A DNA stretch of 64,000 bases from the NCBI GenBank assembly GCA_030686995.1, contig CM060684.1:11269897-11333896 (forward strand), in the 5' to 3' direction. Below the pieces are notes generated by a model that had not been told where the DNA came from, did no database searches, and was given only the letters and a program-made list of their open reading frames with translations. Shown in pieces: positions 12,222-23,665 of this stretch. Position 1 is the first letter of the stretch. Each line of letters begins with the position of its first letter. The position numbers and the translations under genes were made by a program. Source of the stretch: Artemisia argyi. Its lineage: Eukaryota; Streptophyta; Magnoliopsida; Asterales; Asteraceae.

Positions 12222-12959
12222 TGTTAAAAGTTATGTATAAATATTAAATAGTAAATGACTAGTATCGAACCCGAGACCTCGGGATTGCACACATTACAAA
12301 CGAGAATAAAGTATAATAAATATATATATGTTAAATGTATCGTATATATGTATTTATAAACACTTGAGGGACTAAATAATCGTTAATTATTAAACGTAAG
12401 TATTAACTATTATTAGTAACGAAAGGACGAGGACTAGAATGTATTTTGGGAGACAAGAAGGATCCGGAATCCCCTTGGAAGGGGCATGGCCGGTCGATCA
12501 AGCCCACAAGGGGTCGACCCATGCTTTGCTTGTTCTCCAAGAATTACATCTAGTATATATACAAGGCCAAGGGTTAGACATTCACATCTTTTGTGCACAC
12601 ACACAAAACCCTAAAGCTTTTCCTCTCTTTCTTTTCTTCTTGGCCGATCGACACACACCCCTAATTAGGGTTTGGGTCGATTTTTTCCAAAGCTAAAACA
12701 AGTGTTTTTGTTTACTTGCATAAACCTTTATTCGTTGGTAGTTTGTGTGTACAAGAACGAGGTAATTATTTACTATAGTAATTGTCAAGAGATCGATAAA
12801 TAAAACGGTAAGGGGTTTATCATTGATCTAGTTTACACAAGATTCAAGGATCATTGAAGTGCAACGGGTATGTTCTTATTTATGTTTTAGTTAATATTTA
12901 CTTGTTATACTTGATCCTAGCTTCCGCAATATGTGTTATTTGATTGTCAAACTCTAACA
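12222..12959 (+). repeat. Copia-1 3' LTR
   Basis: 738 bp, seven substitutions from the 5' LTR by eye. Followed by the target duplicate atttc. Confidence 0.95.
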
Positions 12960-14199
12960 ATTTCGAACCAAAAGTCTACACCTTTTGTCATCCTTGTTGG
13001 TGTTTACTACAGTACCTTTTATTTGTATGGAAGAAGTTTGTTCAGACATTTGTATTCATTTGCATTTGTATTTTCATTTGGTTTGATGTTGATGTTTAGA
13101 GTGTCAACGGTTTTATGAAACTTGGGAAACATCACTCATTCGCAATATACTTATTTTTTATGAGATTAGAGAACAACCATGACATAAAACAAGTGTCAAC
13201 GGTTTTATGAAACCGGCTTAACAGATCACACCCAAAATCTATTTTCATGGTTGTCGATCCAAAAGAACTTCAGATAATTTTCAAAGAAAAAAAAAATTAA
13301 AAAAAAAATCCAGGGTTAATGGCATGTAATAGCTACGAACTTTCTCAAGTGCTGACATGTCAGTCATGAACTTTCTAAAATACAAGAATACCCATCAAAC
13401 ATTCAAATTTTGGATCAATATAATACGTTTGATCCAAAAATCCACGTATTCAAATTTACCGGTGTAGCCGGTTACCAGTCATGCCACGTAAGCAAACGTA
13501 CTATATGCTTTTCAGCACCATGTGAAGCTAGAATTAGAATCTTAATTCAAATTTCTTAACATTTCAGTTAAGGCATCCAAACATCTGATTTTACCCGAAT
13601 AACATATATATTTATGATTTTGATAAGAACTTAAAAGTAGGTCAAATCTCGTGATAAACACGAGAACTTGTCAAAAGAATTAAACAATATCAGTATAAGA
13701 TGGGAATGTGATCAAATTTCTTAATAAAGCATGATGAATGCCCTATTCACTTGGAGTGTGCCTAACGTGAACCAAGACATGCTTATTGAACCATTTGATG
13801 TTGTAACTATTTACTAAAACCATCAAATTTGAATACTCAATAACCAACAGCCTGTTTATATTGTTGTTTTAGAAAACTTAAATGTAAATTAGCCTAGCTT
13901 ATACTTTAGTCACTTCTAACAATCATTAAAAGATATCAAAAAATAATAGAAGCTATGCCACCAAAATGCTTATTTAAATTTCAGATCATTATAAAAAGTC
14001 AGTTCCAAAATATACTTTTCCTTGAAATCCGCATTGTCACTCAAACACAATGCCATGCTGTTACTACTCACTTTGTGGACAAAACGTTCTGGATTTTCCC
14101 AAGGCTCAGATTTTACGTTTGGTCTCGTGAGCATCATCAAGTTTAAGATCGTCTTAAACCATCCATGCGATTTAAATTGCAGGATTCCCTTTTTCATAC
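12960..14199. other. Host DNA resuming after Copia-1
   Basis: AT-rich, A-runs at 13285-13308, dispersed-repeat copy at 13349-13412. No gene supported on either strand. Confidence 0.5.
13349..13412 (+). repeat. Dispersed repeat, copy 2
   Basis: Matches 4679-4752, as described there. Confidence 0.5.
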
Positions 14200-14403
14200 T
14201 CATTTAGGAGTTTCCCAAGCTGGAGGAATGCGAGAAGTGGTAACAGGTGGAGGCATAGTTCTGATATTGATATCGGTTGGGTAGAATCTGTATTCGACAT
14301 CATGTTCTTTAAAGATTTGAATCATTTCATCAATGACCGCACCTTTTCTTATATACGTCCCAGTCATGTCTTGAAAGTTAATTTTGTGCACCAAATTTGC
14401 AAG
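14200..14403 (-). pseudogene. C-terminal exon fragment of an MSL-type mechanosensitive channel
   Basis: On the minus strand the open frame reads HKINFQDMTGTYIRKG, then EMIQIFKEHDVEYRFYPTDI, then TMPPPVTTSRIPPAW and stops at TGA (14200-14202). From memory this resembles the cytosolic tail after the MscS domain in plant MscS-like channels of the MSL4/5/6/10 group, where an HxxNHQDMGE segment is followed by a helix ending in EYRLYP and a DRIPPSW-like end. There are no transmembrane helices or upstream exons on the minus strand at higher coordinates, only AT-rich sequence, so this is a relic of about 65 residues. Family call moderate; non-functionality likely. Confidence 0.5.
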
Positions 14404-14725
14404 GGATAATTATTGATCTAAACCGATCCTTAAGCTATTATCCCATGGGAAGACTTTTATTTCACTTTCCAATTTTGGGTCAGGGCAACTTGGCGACTGA
14501 TATATATATATATTTGGACATGTGGCGACTATTTAATTATTATAGTACAAAAAGTATAATGTATTTTGAATGTATAGAGAATGTATGTGTAAGGTATCTG
14601 TCATAGGGAACTTGTACTAAATGGGCGACATGTATTGGGCAACTTTATATTTTTTTGTCTTTTAGCATATTTTAAATCTTAATTAAATATTCATGTATTA
14701 CAATTGTACGTAGTATTTTTCTTAA

Positions 14726-14765
<40 letters not shown>

Positions 14766-14952
14766 AACTTTCCTCCCACACACACTTCATCTTCTCCAAC
14801 AAACTTTCCTGTATCAAAATCAACTAAACAACATCGAAACCCATTATCAATATTGTCAAAAAATGTGGTATAACAGGGTAGTTATATTATTTTCATGCAT
14901 TTTTAAGTATGTGCTTATAATTTATTTGTTTGATACTTTGTATAAATATGAT
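14404..14952. other. Host intergenic DNA with a 37-bp poly(A) run
   Basis: AT-rich. An uninterrupted A run at 14728-14764 could be the tail of an old retroposed sequence, but I cannot define a body. No gene. Confidence 0.5.
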
Positions 14953-15343
14953 GGGTAAGGATCCAGTGAGAAGAAAACTTATAATGAGAAGGATGAGAAA
15001 TAACTATAACCACATATTTGAGATGCGTCGACTTGAATTAGATGCATCTCTATTAATTTAGATGCATCACAATTAGTTTTGAAAGTAATTTTGAAGTGAA
15101 AACGATGCAAAGTATTGCAACAAATTTGACCCGCAGAAGACGAAAAATACATAGGATTTTCCTAACTTGCAAAAATGCATCTAATATATGTATATGCATC
15201 TAATTTTTAGCTAGAAAATATATTATGATGCATCTAAAAGATTATGTATGCATTTAATTCAAGTCGATGCATCTCTAATATGTGGTTATAGTTATTTCTC
15301 ATCCTTCTCATTTTAAGATTTCTTCTCATTTGATCCTAAGTCC
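14953..15343. mobile_element. Foldback element with about 90-bp terminal inverted repeats
   Basis: The left arm from 14953 (gggtaaggatcc, then gagaaggatgagaaataact, then cttgaattagatgca) is repeated as an inverted complement in the right arm ending near 15343. The arms differ at roughly ten positions. The short interior repeats gatgcatc-type units. No clear target duplication. The left terminus resembles those of the (TA)n-flanked elements at 39141 and 40022. Confidence 0.75.
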
Positions 15344-15356
15344 ATGCATTATGTGC

Positions 15357-15513
15357 TTTCAAAAAATTTAAAGCTAATTTTTTATCATACATTTTGTATA
15401 AAATGTAAAAGATATTAGTTTTATTTAGATTAATGTTTCAAAAAATTTAAAGCTAATTTTTTATCATACATTTTGTATAAAATGTAAAAGATATTAGTTT
15501 TATTTAGATTAAT
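15357..15513. repeat. Direct tandem duplication, period 79 bp
   Basis: 15357-15434 is repeated at 15436-15513 with almost no difference (aaaatttaaagctaattt through atttagattaat). A recent local duplication. Confidence 0.85.
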
Positions 15514-15696
15514 TGCATTGAGATTAAATGCATCAACAGTAATTGTTGGGATAGCCAACCGGCGGTGCATGTACCAAAGTGTACCCATATCCCAAAGTCG
15601 TCTACATATACCTGATCCTCCTAGCGCGCGCGCACACACACAACAACCACATCTACTTTTCCATCTAATTTACAATCTAATCTTTAGGAAAACATC

Positions 15697-16090
15697 AATG
15701 GATCTTCTTGAACGTTTTGATGAACTTGGTAAAGCTTGCGGTTCCACCTTGTTGGAATGTCAGTTAGATTCATATTAGAGAGGTCTGTTGCTAAAGACAA
15801 GGATCTAGAGATTGACATTTAGGAAGGTCTGCTTGAAGTTATCTGATTCAATCAAAGAAATGGAATGTTTTATTAAGGAAGTTTATGTTATGAAAAGGTA
15901 GGGTGGAGGCGGTGGAGAGTGCAAAGTTTCTTAGGCACCGTCTGCATAAGGATAGCCTTAGGTTGATGGCTTTGATAATTTTCATAATGGAGACTGAATT
16001 AAGTCAGCATGAGAAGGATATATTTGCTTAGAAGCTGAAGGGGTGGTTGCCATTCTAGTATCTGCTACATCTGTTGTTCGTATTTGGGGT
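15697..16090 (+). pseudogene. Degenerate coding relic, family not recognised
   Basis: An ATG at 15697 opens MDLLERFDELGKACGSTLLE and stops after 27 codons. Protein-like text continues in shifting frames: LKLSDSIKEMECFIKEV (about 15835-15885), then VEAVESAKFLRHRLHKDSL and MALIIFIMETELSQHEKDIF (about 15905-16030). The helical, charged composition reads like a former protein, but there are at least two frameshifts and several stops. I do not recognise the family. The outer Copia inserted 190 bp downstream; host sequence resumes at 36422. Confidence 0.35.
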
Positions 16091-16280
16091 TTTTTAGGTT
16101 TATGGTCAAGGCTTTTGTTTACTTGGTTGTTTCTTAATTACAACTAGTATGTGTTTTGCTTTTGGGTGTGCCTATGGCTGGGTTTTGTTTCCTTTTATGT
16201 ATGGCATTATCATTGTTATCTTGACTTATGTATGGGTAGGTTTGTGTCTCATGGTTGGCATAGGATTTTTGTGTATGATG

Positions 16281-17062
16281 TATTGGAAAATATGAATTAT
16301 AACAATAATATAAAACGTATAACATCATACAAAGCACACATCGGAAGATAAAGATCAATACTAGTAAATAATTAACCGAATGTAAAAGTATATGCGTACC
16401 TTTGGATTTCTAGCAAGAACAAGAAATCAATCACCAAGAACAATTGAGAACAAGAACCCTAAACCCTAAAAATTAGGGTTTCTCAATTTCAACTAAACCC
16501 TAGTCGATTACAATACCCAACAAACAAATAATGTTTACCCTTCGTTCTTGTACACACGTATTGGTAGCGTTTCAATTCAAAAAGCTAGGTTCTTGATTCA
16601 CAAATAAACCAAACACTAATATTGTGTTAGTTAAATCAATTTCCCTAAGGGGTTTAGGGATGGATCGATCAGCCTAAGCACATGGGAGGAAGAAGAAGAA
16701 GAAGTTAGGTTTATTAGAGAACCAAGGAATGAATAGAATGATACAAGGGGTTCGTATATATACTAAACAAAACTTGGAGCTCAAGGAAACAACCCTACAC
16801 CCATTTGGGTTGAGTTCGGCCGAACAAGGGCCAAGGAGGTCCTTCCAGATCCTTCTTGGTCACTATTTCAATTCTAGTCCTTCTTCTTTCGTGTAACGGT
16901 CATTAGTGACTATTAAGTGTTTATTTCGTGAATTTAATAATTATTCATAACTAATATAATAATTATTAATAAATTGAAACTCATACGTAATGTGTGCAAT
17001 CCCGAAGTCTCAAGTTCGATTCCGGTCATACCACATTAATTTATTTATCCGTAAAACTAACA
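16281..17062 (-). repeat. Copia-2 3' LTR (left end, minus orientation)
   Basis: On the minus strand begins tgttagttttacgg and ends ttttccaata. The TATA-like tatatatac lies near 16752-16761 on the opposite strand. The segment near 16995-17035 is shared with the Copia-1 LTR. Confidence 0.92.
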
Positions 17063-17074
17063 GCTCCCACTCGG
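17063..17074 (-). other. Copia-2 polypurine tract
   Basis: Minus strand ccgagtgggagc, next to the 3' LTR. Nearly identical to the Copia-1 tract. Confidence 0.75.
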
Positions 17075-17903
17075 ATATAGATTAATGTAGTAATGACATT
17101 AGTTAGTCTAGCGTAACACGCCAATGCCCCCAGAACGACGTGAGTGTAGTTTCCTGGAAAAAACCTTTTGATGGATTTATCATCATACTTATCCTTTTGT
17201 TTCTAATACTATGTTAATATGGATATTGATCTAAGCCATTCCATAATTAACTTTATTGTTTCTCGTTATTTATGATTGAACAAGATTACCAATACATCTG
17301 AACGTATTCTAGATAGACTTTGGGCATGGCCATGCAAAAATCTTGCCAACCCTACTAGGGGCCCAATGGTATTATACTTCAAAACATATTTGAAGGAACA
17401 AATTCTTTATTGACTACAAGCATAACCCATGAACTTTGCATCACCTTTGAAAATAGCCCTTATAACCACCTGTTACGGAGAGCGTTAGACTATCTTACAA
17501 AAAATGAGCTACATTCACAGTAGTTACCTGGTATCTCAAGTCTGTGGATAAATATTCATGATTTAATTTAATGACAAAGATTCATAAAGTACAATCATGT
17601 AATTGGGTTTAGTTCTATATTCAATTTATTCAATTATTGGATACCATGTGAATTTGGCATGTCCTGCACATCAATATATTTTAAATATATTCTACCAAAA
17701 CTCAGATTTGTCTTAATTTAATGATACTCCTATATCATTAATTGACAACGGACGATTAAAATAACTCAACGTAAGTTATTCACGGATTAAACATGCAAAT
17801 ATAGGATACAATATTATAAATGGAAATAAACATAACAAAATATTTTATTTCATTAAGATAATGATTGTTTACATTATCCTTTATCCAAATACTAACCACA
17901 GAT
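17075..17903 (-). other. Copia-2 3' untranslated internal region
   Basis: Non-coding, parallels 11423-12211 of Copia-1 in reverse orientation. Confidence 0.65.
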
Positions 17904-18329
17904 TTACATGAAACTACTAGCTAAACGAAGTAAAATGCAATTGGCATGTTGAGTAAGCTTTTCCTTAGATAAAGCCTTCGTAAATGGATCAACTAGATTG
18001 TTATCTGTGTGAATTTTGAGTAAATTGATTTCACCTATTTCGACTTGTTCTCGAACATAGTGATATCGTATCTGAAAGTGTCTGGCGCCTCTCATGACTC
18101 CAGGTTCATTGGCGAATATAATAGCGGCATAGTTGTCACAATACATATTAATAGGCAAATCAATTGATGGCATAACTCCTAGCCCCAATATGAATTTCCT
18201 TATCCAAACAGCTTCCATCGCAGCTTTCGATGCAACAATATACTCAGCTTCTGTAGCAGACATCGCAATGGTAGTTTGCTTCTTGCTCTTCGAGTCTACT
18301 GCTCCTCCATTAATAACAAAGACATATCC
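17904..18329 (-). pseudogene. Copia-2 pol, RNase H C-terminal segment
   Basis: Reads YVFVINGGAVDSKSKKQTTI, MSATEAEYIVASKAAMEAVW, MYCDNYAAIIFANEPG and HYVREQVEIGEINLLKIHTD, the end of a Copia RNase H. It is aligned with the Copia-1 stretch 11000-11420. At 18329 (tatcc) it is interrupted by N1; the upstream coding sequence resumes at 20976. Residues translated beyond 18330 belong to the N1 LTR, not to pol. Confidence 0.88.
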
Positions 18330-18717
18330 TGTTAGTCCCATTTTAAGCCCATCTAGGATATGTTTTACAAACATTGATATATGCACAGCGGAATTAATAA
18401 GGACAATGATGCTAAACAAGGTTTTTCTTTATTCATAAAAGAAAACTAACTACTACATGTGTACACACTCACACTTTGCTAGACGACTCTCATAGGAGTT
18501 CTAGCTATTCTAGATGCTAAAAACTAACGCCCCTATCCTCTTTATATACTAGAGGATTAGGGTTACAAGTCTTTCACAAGAAGCTAACTAAGAGATAGGA
18601 CCAAATATATTCAAATAAATAAGAAGATATCCTGTAATCTTTATTTTAAATGAAGAATCTTCACTTGTCGCATTTGGTCCTTTTTGTTTTGTAATCATCA
18701 AATCATAATTCCCAACA
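18330..18717 (-). repeat. N1 3' LTR
   Basis: On the plus strand runs from tgttagtccc to ttcccaaca. TATA-like tatataaag on the minus strand near 18540-18549. The adjoining polypurine tract is at 18718-18728 (minus strand aggggaagat). Confidence 0.9.
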
Positions 18718-19039
18718 ATCTTCCCCTATTTGATGATTACAAAACAATCTCCAATGCTTCCCCTTAGCTTGAACATGTCACCACACTCCTAACTCCCCCT
18801 TTTTGTAATCCAATCAAATAGGGGTCTTCAATAGATAGGAAACTTCCCCTTAAGTGGTGCATGTAGATGGTGAAACATTTAAACAATAAGCTTCCCCTGA
18901 AACCAATATGTTTACCATCTCTTGAATCTCTAACTTTATAGGCTCCATGTAGTGATTACTGATGAAGAAAACTGAGTATAACAAAATTGATGAAGAAGTT
19001 GAATTTCCTAAACTTGTGTCTTATATCTTGTACTATCCA

Positions 19040-19330
19040 TGTGACTCCAAACTCATACCGAAGCAAAAAGTATAAGTAGACCGAAACCTCTTGACGAATC
19101 CTCAACTAATATGAGACACTGAGCACTACAATGCAACTCCTTTAAGTGATAGCAAATGTGAGCATTAAGCACCTTCAATTTGTAGATCACACACCTTGCT
19201 AGATTCATCAAGTCTTTGTCACAACCATAAAGCACGAACAAGTTATCTCCAAAGTGTAACACCCACTTTGAGATATGATAAGAACACGAACCTGTGAAAC
19301 TCAACTACAACATCAAATAAGCAATATTCA
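19040..19330 (-). repeat. Conserved non-coding core shared by N1, N2 and F (N1 copy)
   Basis: Plus-strand text gacactgagcactacaa, then aactcctttaagtgatagc, and later aataagcaatat recurs in N2 (about 22580-22805) and, on the other strand, in F (about 46850-46920 and flanks). No open frame runs through all three copies, so the shared segment appears non-coding. Confidence 0.6.
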
Positions 19331-19624
19331 ATTGTCTTCGTAATCACATCTTCAAATAAACTATGAAAAACATCTAAGTGCAATAACATCATCATCTCTT
19401 ATGTAACTGTTACCTCACTTCGGCGATTCTACCGTATTCCTTATCTGTATCGTTGCCTCACTTCGGCGATTCTACGAACACCAAGGGTACACTTGTCACA
19501 TAATTGATTAAAAAGCCATTGCACCAAATATCTCCACAACGAGCCATAAAATAATGAGAATAAACTGAAATAAATCAGTTTTGTCCGAGATCCAAAACCT
19601 GTGTGTCGCCCAATGTCTGACCAA

Positions 19625-19935
19625 ACCACCAGTACTAACCATATGCTACCAGAATTAACTTGAAGTAAGCCAGTATTAACTAGCAGACTTAATTGCTTCG
19701 GGCAGTATTAAAACAGGTACCAGTATTAACTTTGCTTGACCAGACTTAACTTGTGAGAGGAGACTTAATTTTGTGAAGGCAGACTTAACGAGCAAACTTA
19801 AACTTTGTGAGACCAGAATTAATGAAGGACTGCAGCAGTATTAATGTTCCAAAGGTACCAGCATAAATTCGTACCAGTAAAAATACTTCTTATCAAACAG
19901 TACAAACATGAATAGAATACCAGTACTAACTTTCA
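19625..19935 (-). repeat. N1 internal array of a degenerate 11-bp motif
   Basis: At least 13 variants of ccagtattaac/cagacttaac (minus strand gttaatactgg/gttaagtctgg) at irregular intervals of roughly 20-25 bp. Spacers are unlike each other. This is not a standard tandem repeat because only the motif is kept. Confidence 0.7.
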
Positions 19936-20573
19936 CATTAGTAAAGCTACTTGTTGATAAAACAAACAACAGCACCTTTGTGATTCATTGTACCTCCTTT
20001 GTGAATCGACCAATAATAACTACCCCTTTAATCATGCAGATAACGACAAGCAGCAGCACACAATTACTCTTTTATTTGACTTACAATCCCTCGTGATTCA
20101 CAACAATAGCAATCTTAAATCATGATTTTTAATAGTAGATCTGTCCCACATGATACATAACAACGACAACACACTGCTCCATTTATTAAATCCATACACT
20201 CTGACCTTAAATATTCGATGTAGAAAACGATGGATCAAAGACTTCTTACACCAACCAATTTAATTAATGCAAGAAATACGAGGTTCATAGAATTCATACG
20301 AGATTAACCTATGACCCACATGAAGATTAGTATCCACACCAATAAACGACAATAACTTTTCAAATTGATATCACACCACCGACTCTCAATTAATTAAAGT
20401 ATACGACAGATTAGAAATTGATATATCATAAGCAGTATGAGGTTTATACCAACAGCAAAGAATATGTATTAAAATCGAATATACCATGTACCTTTAACAC
20501 CAGACCACACCTTTATTAAAACTGCTTTTCTTCGATAATAAACCTTGTAGATCCTAGATATCAAGAGCCACCC

Positions 20574-20585
20574 GCTCTCATACCA
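20574..20585 (-). other. N1 primer-binding site (tRNA-Met type)
   Basis: Minus strand tggtatgagagc beside the right LTR; one base off the common tggtatcagagc. Confidence 0.75.
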
Positions 20586-20587
20586 CT

Positions 20588-20975
20588 TGTTAGTCCCATT
20601 TTAAGCCCATCTAGGATATGTTTTACAAACATCATTGATATATGCACAGTAGAATTAATAAGAACAATGATGCTAAACAAGGTTTTTCTTTATTCATAAA
20701 AGAAAACTAACTATTACATGTGTACACACTCACACTTTGCTAGACGACTCTCATAGGAGTTCTAGCTATTCTAGATGCTAAAAACTAACGCCCCTATCCT
20801 CTTTATATACTAGAGGATTAGGGTTACAAGTCTTTCACAAGAAGCTAACTAAGAGATAAGACCAAATATATTCAAATAAATAAGAAGATATCCTGTAATC
20901 TTTATTTTAAATGAAGAATCTTCACTTGTCGTTGGTCCTTTTTGTTTTGTAATCATCAAATCATAATTCCCAACA
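20588..20975 (-). repeat. N1 5' LTR
   Basis: 388 bp, tgttagtccc to ttcccaaca on the plus strand. Followed by the target duplicate tatcc. Confidence 0.9.
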
Positions 20976-21383
20976 TATCCCGTCTCAGACTTTGTATCAT
21001 CTTTATCAGTTTCAAAGGACGTATCGCAGAAACCTGTAACATCAAGTTCTACATCTGGATTACCCCTATACACTGAAAACATATCTTTAGTATTCCTCAA
21101 ATACTTAGGGATGCTCTTAACAGCGTGCCAGTGCTTTCCACCTTGGTTTGGTTGATATCGACTAGTCATATTTTGTGCAAACGCCACATCTGGCCTTGTG
21201 CATCTAGCCGCATACATGATAGATCCTACTGCCGAAACATATGGAACTTTCTTCATGTGTGCTACCTCTTCAGGTGTTGAAGCACATAGTTTGCTACTTA
21301 AGCCATGATCTACTTGCATCGGCAAATATCCTTTCTTGGAATTTTGCATATTGAATCTCTTCAATACTTTATCAATGTAAGCA
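20976..21383 (-). pseudogene. Copia-2 pol, RT C-terminal/RNase H N-terminal segment
   Basis: Contains MQNSKKGYLPMQVDHGLSSK, PYVSAVGSIMYAARCTRPDV and VELDVTGFCDTSFETDKDD, matching Copia-1 at about 10610-10970. The RNase H residue block reads FCDTSFET where Copia-1 has YCDASWKG. Bounded by N1 on the left and N2 on the right. Confidence 0.88.
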
Positions 21384-21663
21384 TGTTATGACCAAGAATC
21401 GGTTTCGGGAGGTCGAGGTTGATCGAAATACATCATGATTCTAGAGAGAGAAAGTAGAGAGAGAAAGGTGAAGAAAATAATGTATATTAGATTAGAACAA
21501 ATGAAGGTTACACAATGATTTTCCACACCCCTCATGGAGGGTCAAGAGGGGTATTTATAGGCTCAACACATTACAAGTTTGCCTAATGTACATAAGTAGT
21601 CTCTAAAGGCACAACTTGCTATATATCTAGTCCAATTCACTATATAAAAGAGTGAGGCTAACA
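21384..21663 (-). repeat. N2 3' LTR
   Basis: Plus strand tgttatgaccaag to aggctaaca. TATA-like ctataaatac on the minus strand near 21551-21561. Adjacent purine tract at 21664-21674. Confidence 0.9.
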
Positions 21664-22429
21664 ATCTCCCTCCAAGATATTGTTACACGTGAATGGTTAC
21701 AATGAGACCTGTAAACAAAATAGATTACAATAATAATCAATTGTGTTGACGTTGTTGAAGTGCACAGTCTCTATAGTCTAGATATTGAGGCACACTTGAA
21801 GTTCTTCTTTTCCGACGATCTCGGCATTTGATCTTTGGCACTAACGGCACATATCTTTGTAGCTTTGAACTTCAACTGTAATGGTCTAGTTAGGTTATTA
21901 CTCCCTCTTAACTAGTGAGCATTTTTTTTTCATCTGCTCCCTCCTGAACTGACAACTCTCTTTCGTCTCGCAGCGGATAAAGTAGACTCAAAAGTGTAGC
22001 ACCATGGTTATCGTTCGGGGAGCATCATTACAACATAACTCATATGACATTGTATCAAAGTTGGTAAATAAGCCCCGATGTACACACACATACTACTTCT
22101 CCCTCCACAATGTTAAGCACAGTTCCTTCAATCAACCAAATCACGAAAGAAGCGTCACACTTCTCCCTCCTGATGGTTGCGAGATATCGGAATCATCATA
22201 ATGTTGTGTACTTGCCATAGAATTACCTTTTGCTTGATGCAATATTAAAGCCATGTTAGCATAATTCCGTGATTATATGTTGTAAAAATATGACTCTCTT
22301 TTTCTACAGTCTCATCTCTTCTCTTCAACCTTTTAGCGACCTCTTCAAAATCCAACCAGCTAGTAAATGACCACTGAATGGAGACAACCCAATAAAAACG
22401 ATCTGAGAATGAAGTAAACACCCCGTAGA

Positions 22430-22860
22430 TATGTGACTTAAGCTTGTACTATCCTGTGACTAAGAACGGTGTAGAGAGTTCGTACACCATCGAATCCCTA
22501 AGTACTCTATACTCTTCAACCAACCAACCATCAAGTATAAGACGTACATCACCTCTTGACTATCCACAACTTCGTGTGACACTGAGCACTACAACGTAAC
22601 TCCTTAAAGTGATAGCTATAACCCGTGAGTACTACAATGTAACTCCTTAAATCGGGTATAACTAGATAATCCAAGTCTTAATCACTACCAATGTATGCCC
22701 AAACAAGTATCTCTGAAAGTCATGCATCCATCCGACCTCTAGACTTTGAGATAAATAAGTACACATGCCCGTGAAATGAACTTTAAACCCAAATAAGCAA
22801 TATCGTACAAAAACTCCGTAGTCACAAAAATACGATACTAGCCGTTGTCATTTGATTGTG
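22430..22860 (-). repeat. Conserved non-coding core (N2 copy)
   Basis: Parallels F at about 46640-47080 in reverse orientation and N1 at 19040-19330. Inside, actacaaygtaactcctta occurs twice (about 22587 and 22632). Confidence 0.65.
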
Positions 22861-23159
22861 ATTCTTGATTAGGATCTTTTAAGCTATACGTGGTTTGTTT
22901 TGAAGTTAGATATATTGGTATTAAGTTTAAGGAATGATGAAATGAATCATCTTCTATTTAGTGTAGACCAATAATATCATATGTGATTTTGGTATGATGG
23001 GTGAGTTTGAAAACTAGCATTTTGTTTGTTAGATATTCAGCGAAACCTTAAGAAACTCAGAATATTTTCACTCCTTGATTGCTTGGTAAATACCATAGAA
23101 AGTCTTAAACATCACTCCACTCTCGGAAAAGTTTCCATACTCGAAGAGTTAAAAACAAC

Positions 23160-23610
23160 GAAGTATAGTTCCTCTTAGTAGAAGGCAATAGAATTCCTTA
23201 CTAGAAGACAAATACGGAAGAGGTTCTGATTCCTTACTTGGAATGTATAAATAGAACCTTACTCTCTGGAAAAATTCCTAACTCGCTAGAAAAATTCCTA
23301 ACTCACCAAAAACATTCTCAACTCGCCAGAAAAAATCCTTACTCGCCAAAAAAAATTCTTACTCGCCAGTAAAGTTCCATACTCGCCAGAAAAGTTTCTT
23401 ACTCGCCAGAAAAGTTCCTTACTCGCTAGAAAAGTTCCATACTCGCCAGAAAAGTTCCATTCTCGCCAAAAGTAATTGCTCACTCGCCAAAAGAACTGCT
23501 TACTCGCTGGCATACTCGCCAAATTCATATCTTACTCGGAGAAAACAACCCTTACTCAAAGAAATTCATGCCAAACTCGAAGAAAAACGTATTTTTCCGA
23601 GAAAAAACAC
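23160..23610 (-). repeat. N2 leader array of a GCGAGTAAGG-like motif
   Basis: About 20 copies of actcgcca or variants on the plus strand (minus strand tggcgagtaag) at 20-25 bp spacing, directly downstream of the primer-binding site in element orientation. Spacers share a loose aacttttct content. Short ORFs made by this repeat are not genes. Confidence 0.8.
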
Positions 23611-23651
23611 TAAAAAACACATTTTTTTTCACCACGATTCGCCTCTAGTTA

Positions 23652-23663
23652 GCTCTGATGCCA
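23652..23663 (-). other. N2 primer-binding site (tRNA-Met type)
   Basis: Minus strand tggcatcagagc, two bases from the 5' LTR. Identical to that of F. Confidence 0.8.
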
Positions 23664-23665
23664 CT

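Larger units (their letters stand above)
5073..12959 (+). mobile_element. Copia-1: complete Ty1/Copia LTR retrotransposon, young but coding-defective
   Basis: Element of 7,887 bp with two 738-bp LTRs starting TG and ending CA, flanked by the perfect 5-bp duplication atttc (5068-5072 and 12960-12964). The domain order gag, zinc knuckle, protease, integrase, reverse transcriptase, RNase H is the Copia order. By hand count the LTRs differ at 7 of 738 positions (about 1 percent), so the insertion is recent. The coding region nevertheless carries two stops and two frameshifts. Its protein relative is the minus-strand Copia at 16281-36421. The exact Copia lineage (Tork/Angela-like?) is not resolved. 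Confidence 0.95.
18330..20975 (-). mobile_element. N1: non-autonomous LTR element nested in Copia-2
   Basis: 2,646 bp with two 388-bp LTRs (18330-18717 and 20588-20975), flanked by tatcc at 18325-18329 and 20976-20980. The primer-binding site lies beside the right LTR, so the element runs on the minus strand. LTRs differ by about five substitutions and two 3-bp indels. The 1.87-kb interior has no coding sequence for gag or pol but contains an array of a short motif (19625-19935) and a segment (about 19040-19330) similar to the core of N2 and F. It needs proteins from another element. Confidence 0.93.

Noticed and set aside
13970..14199. Minus-strand ORF at 13970-14203 as a continuation of the MSL-like protein
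   Set aside because: Different frame after the TGA stop, no channel-like features; likely former 3' UTR.
17904..18438. ORF extending RNase H to a Met beyond 18329
   Set aside because: The N-terminal residues come from the N1 LTR, not from pol.
20849..20975. C-terminal extension of the RT/RNase H frame at 20849-21364
   Set aside because: The last part is translated N1 LTR after the junction at 20975/20976.
23160..23610. CRISPR-like look of the CGAGT arrays (short repeat, unique spacers)
   Set aside because: Plant retrotransposon context, repeat only about 10 bp and degenerate, irregular spacing, no cas genes.
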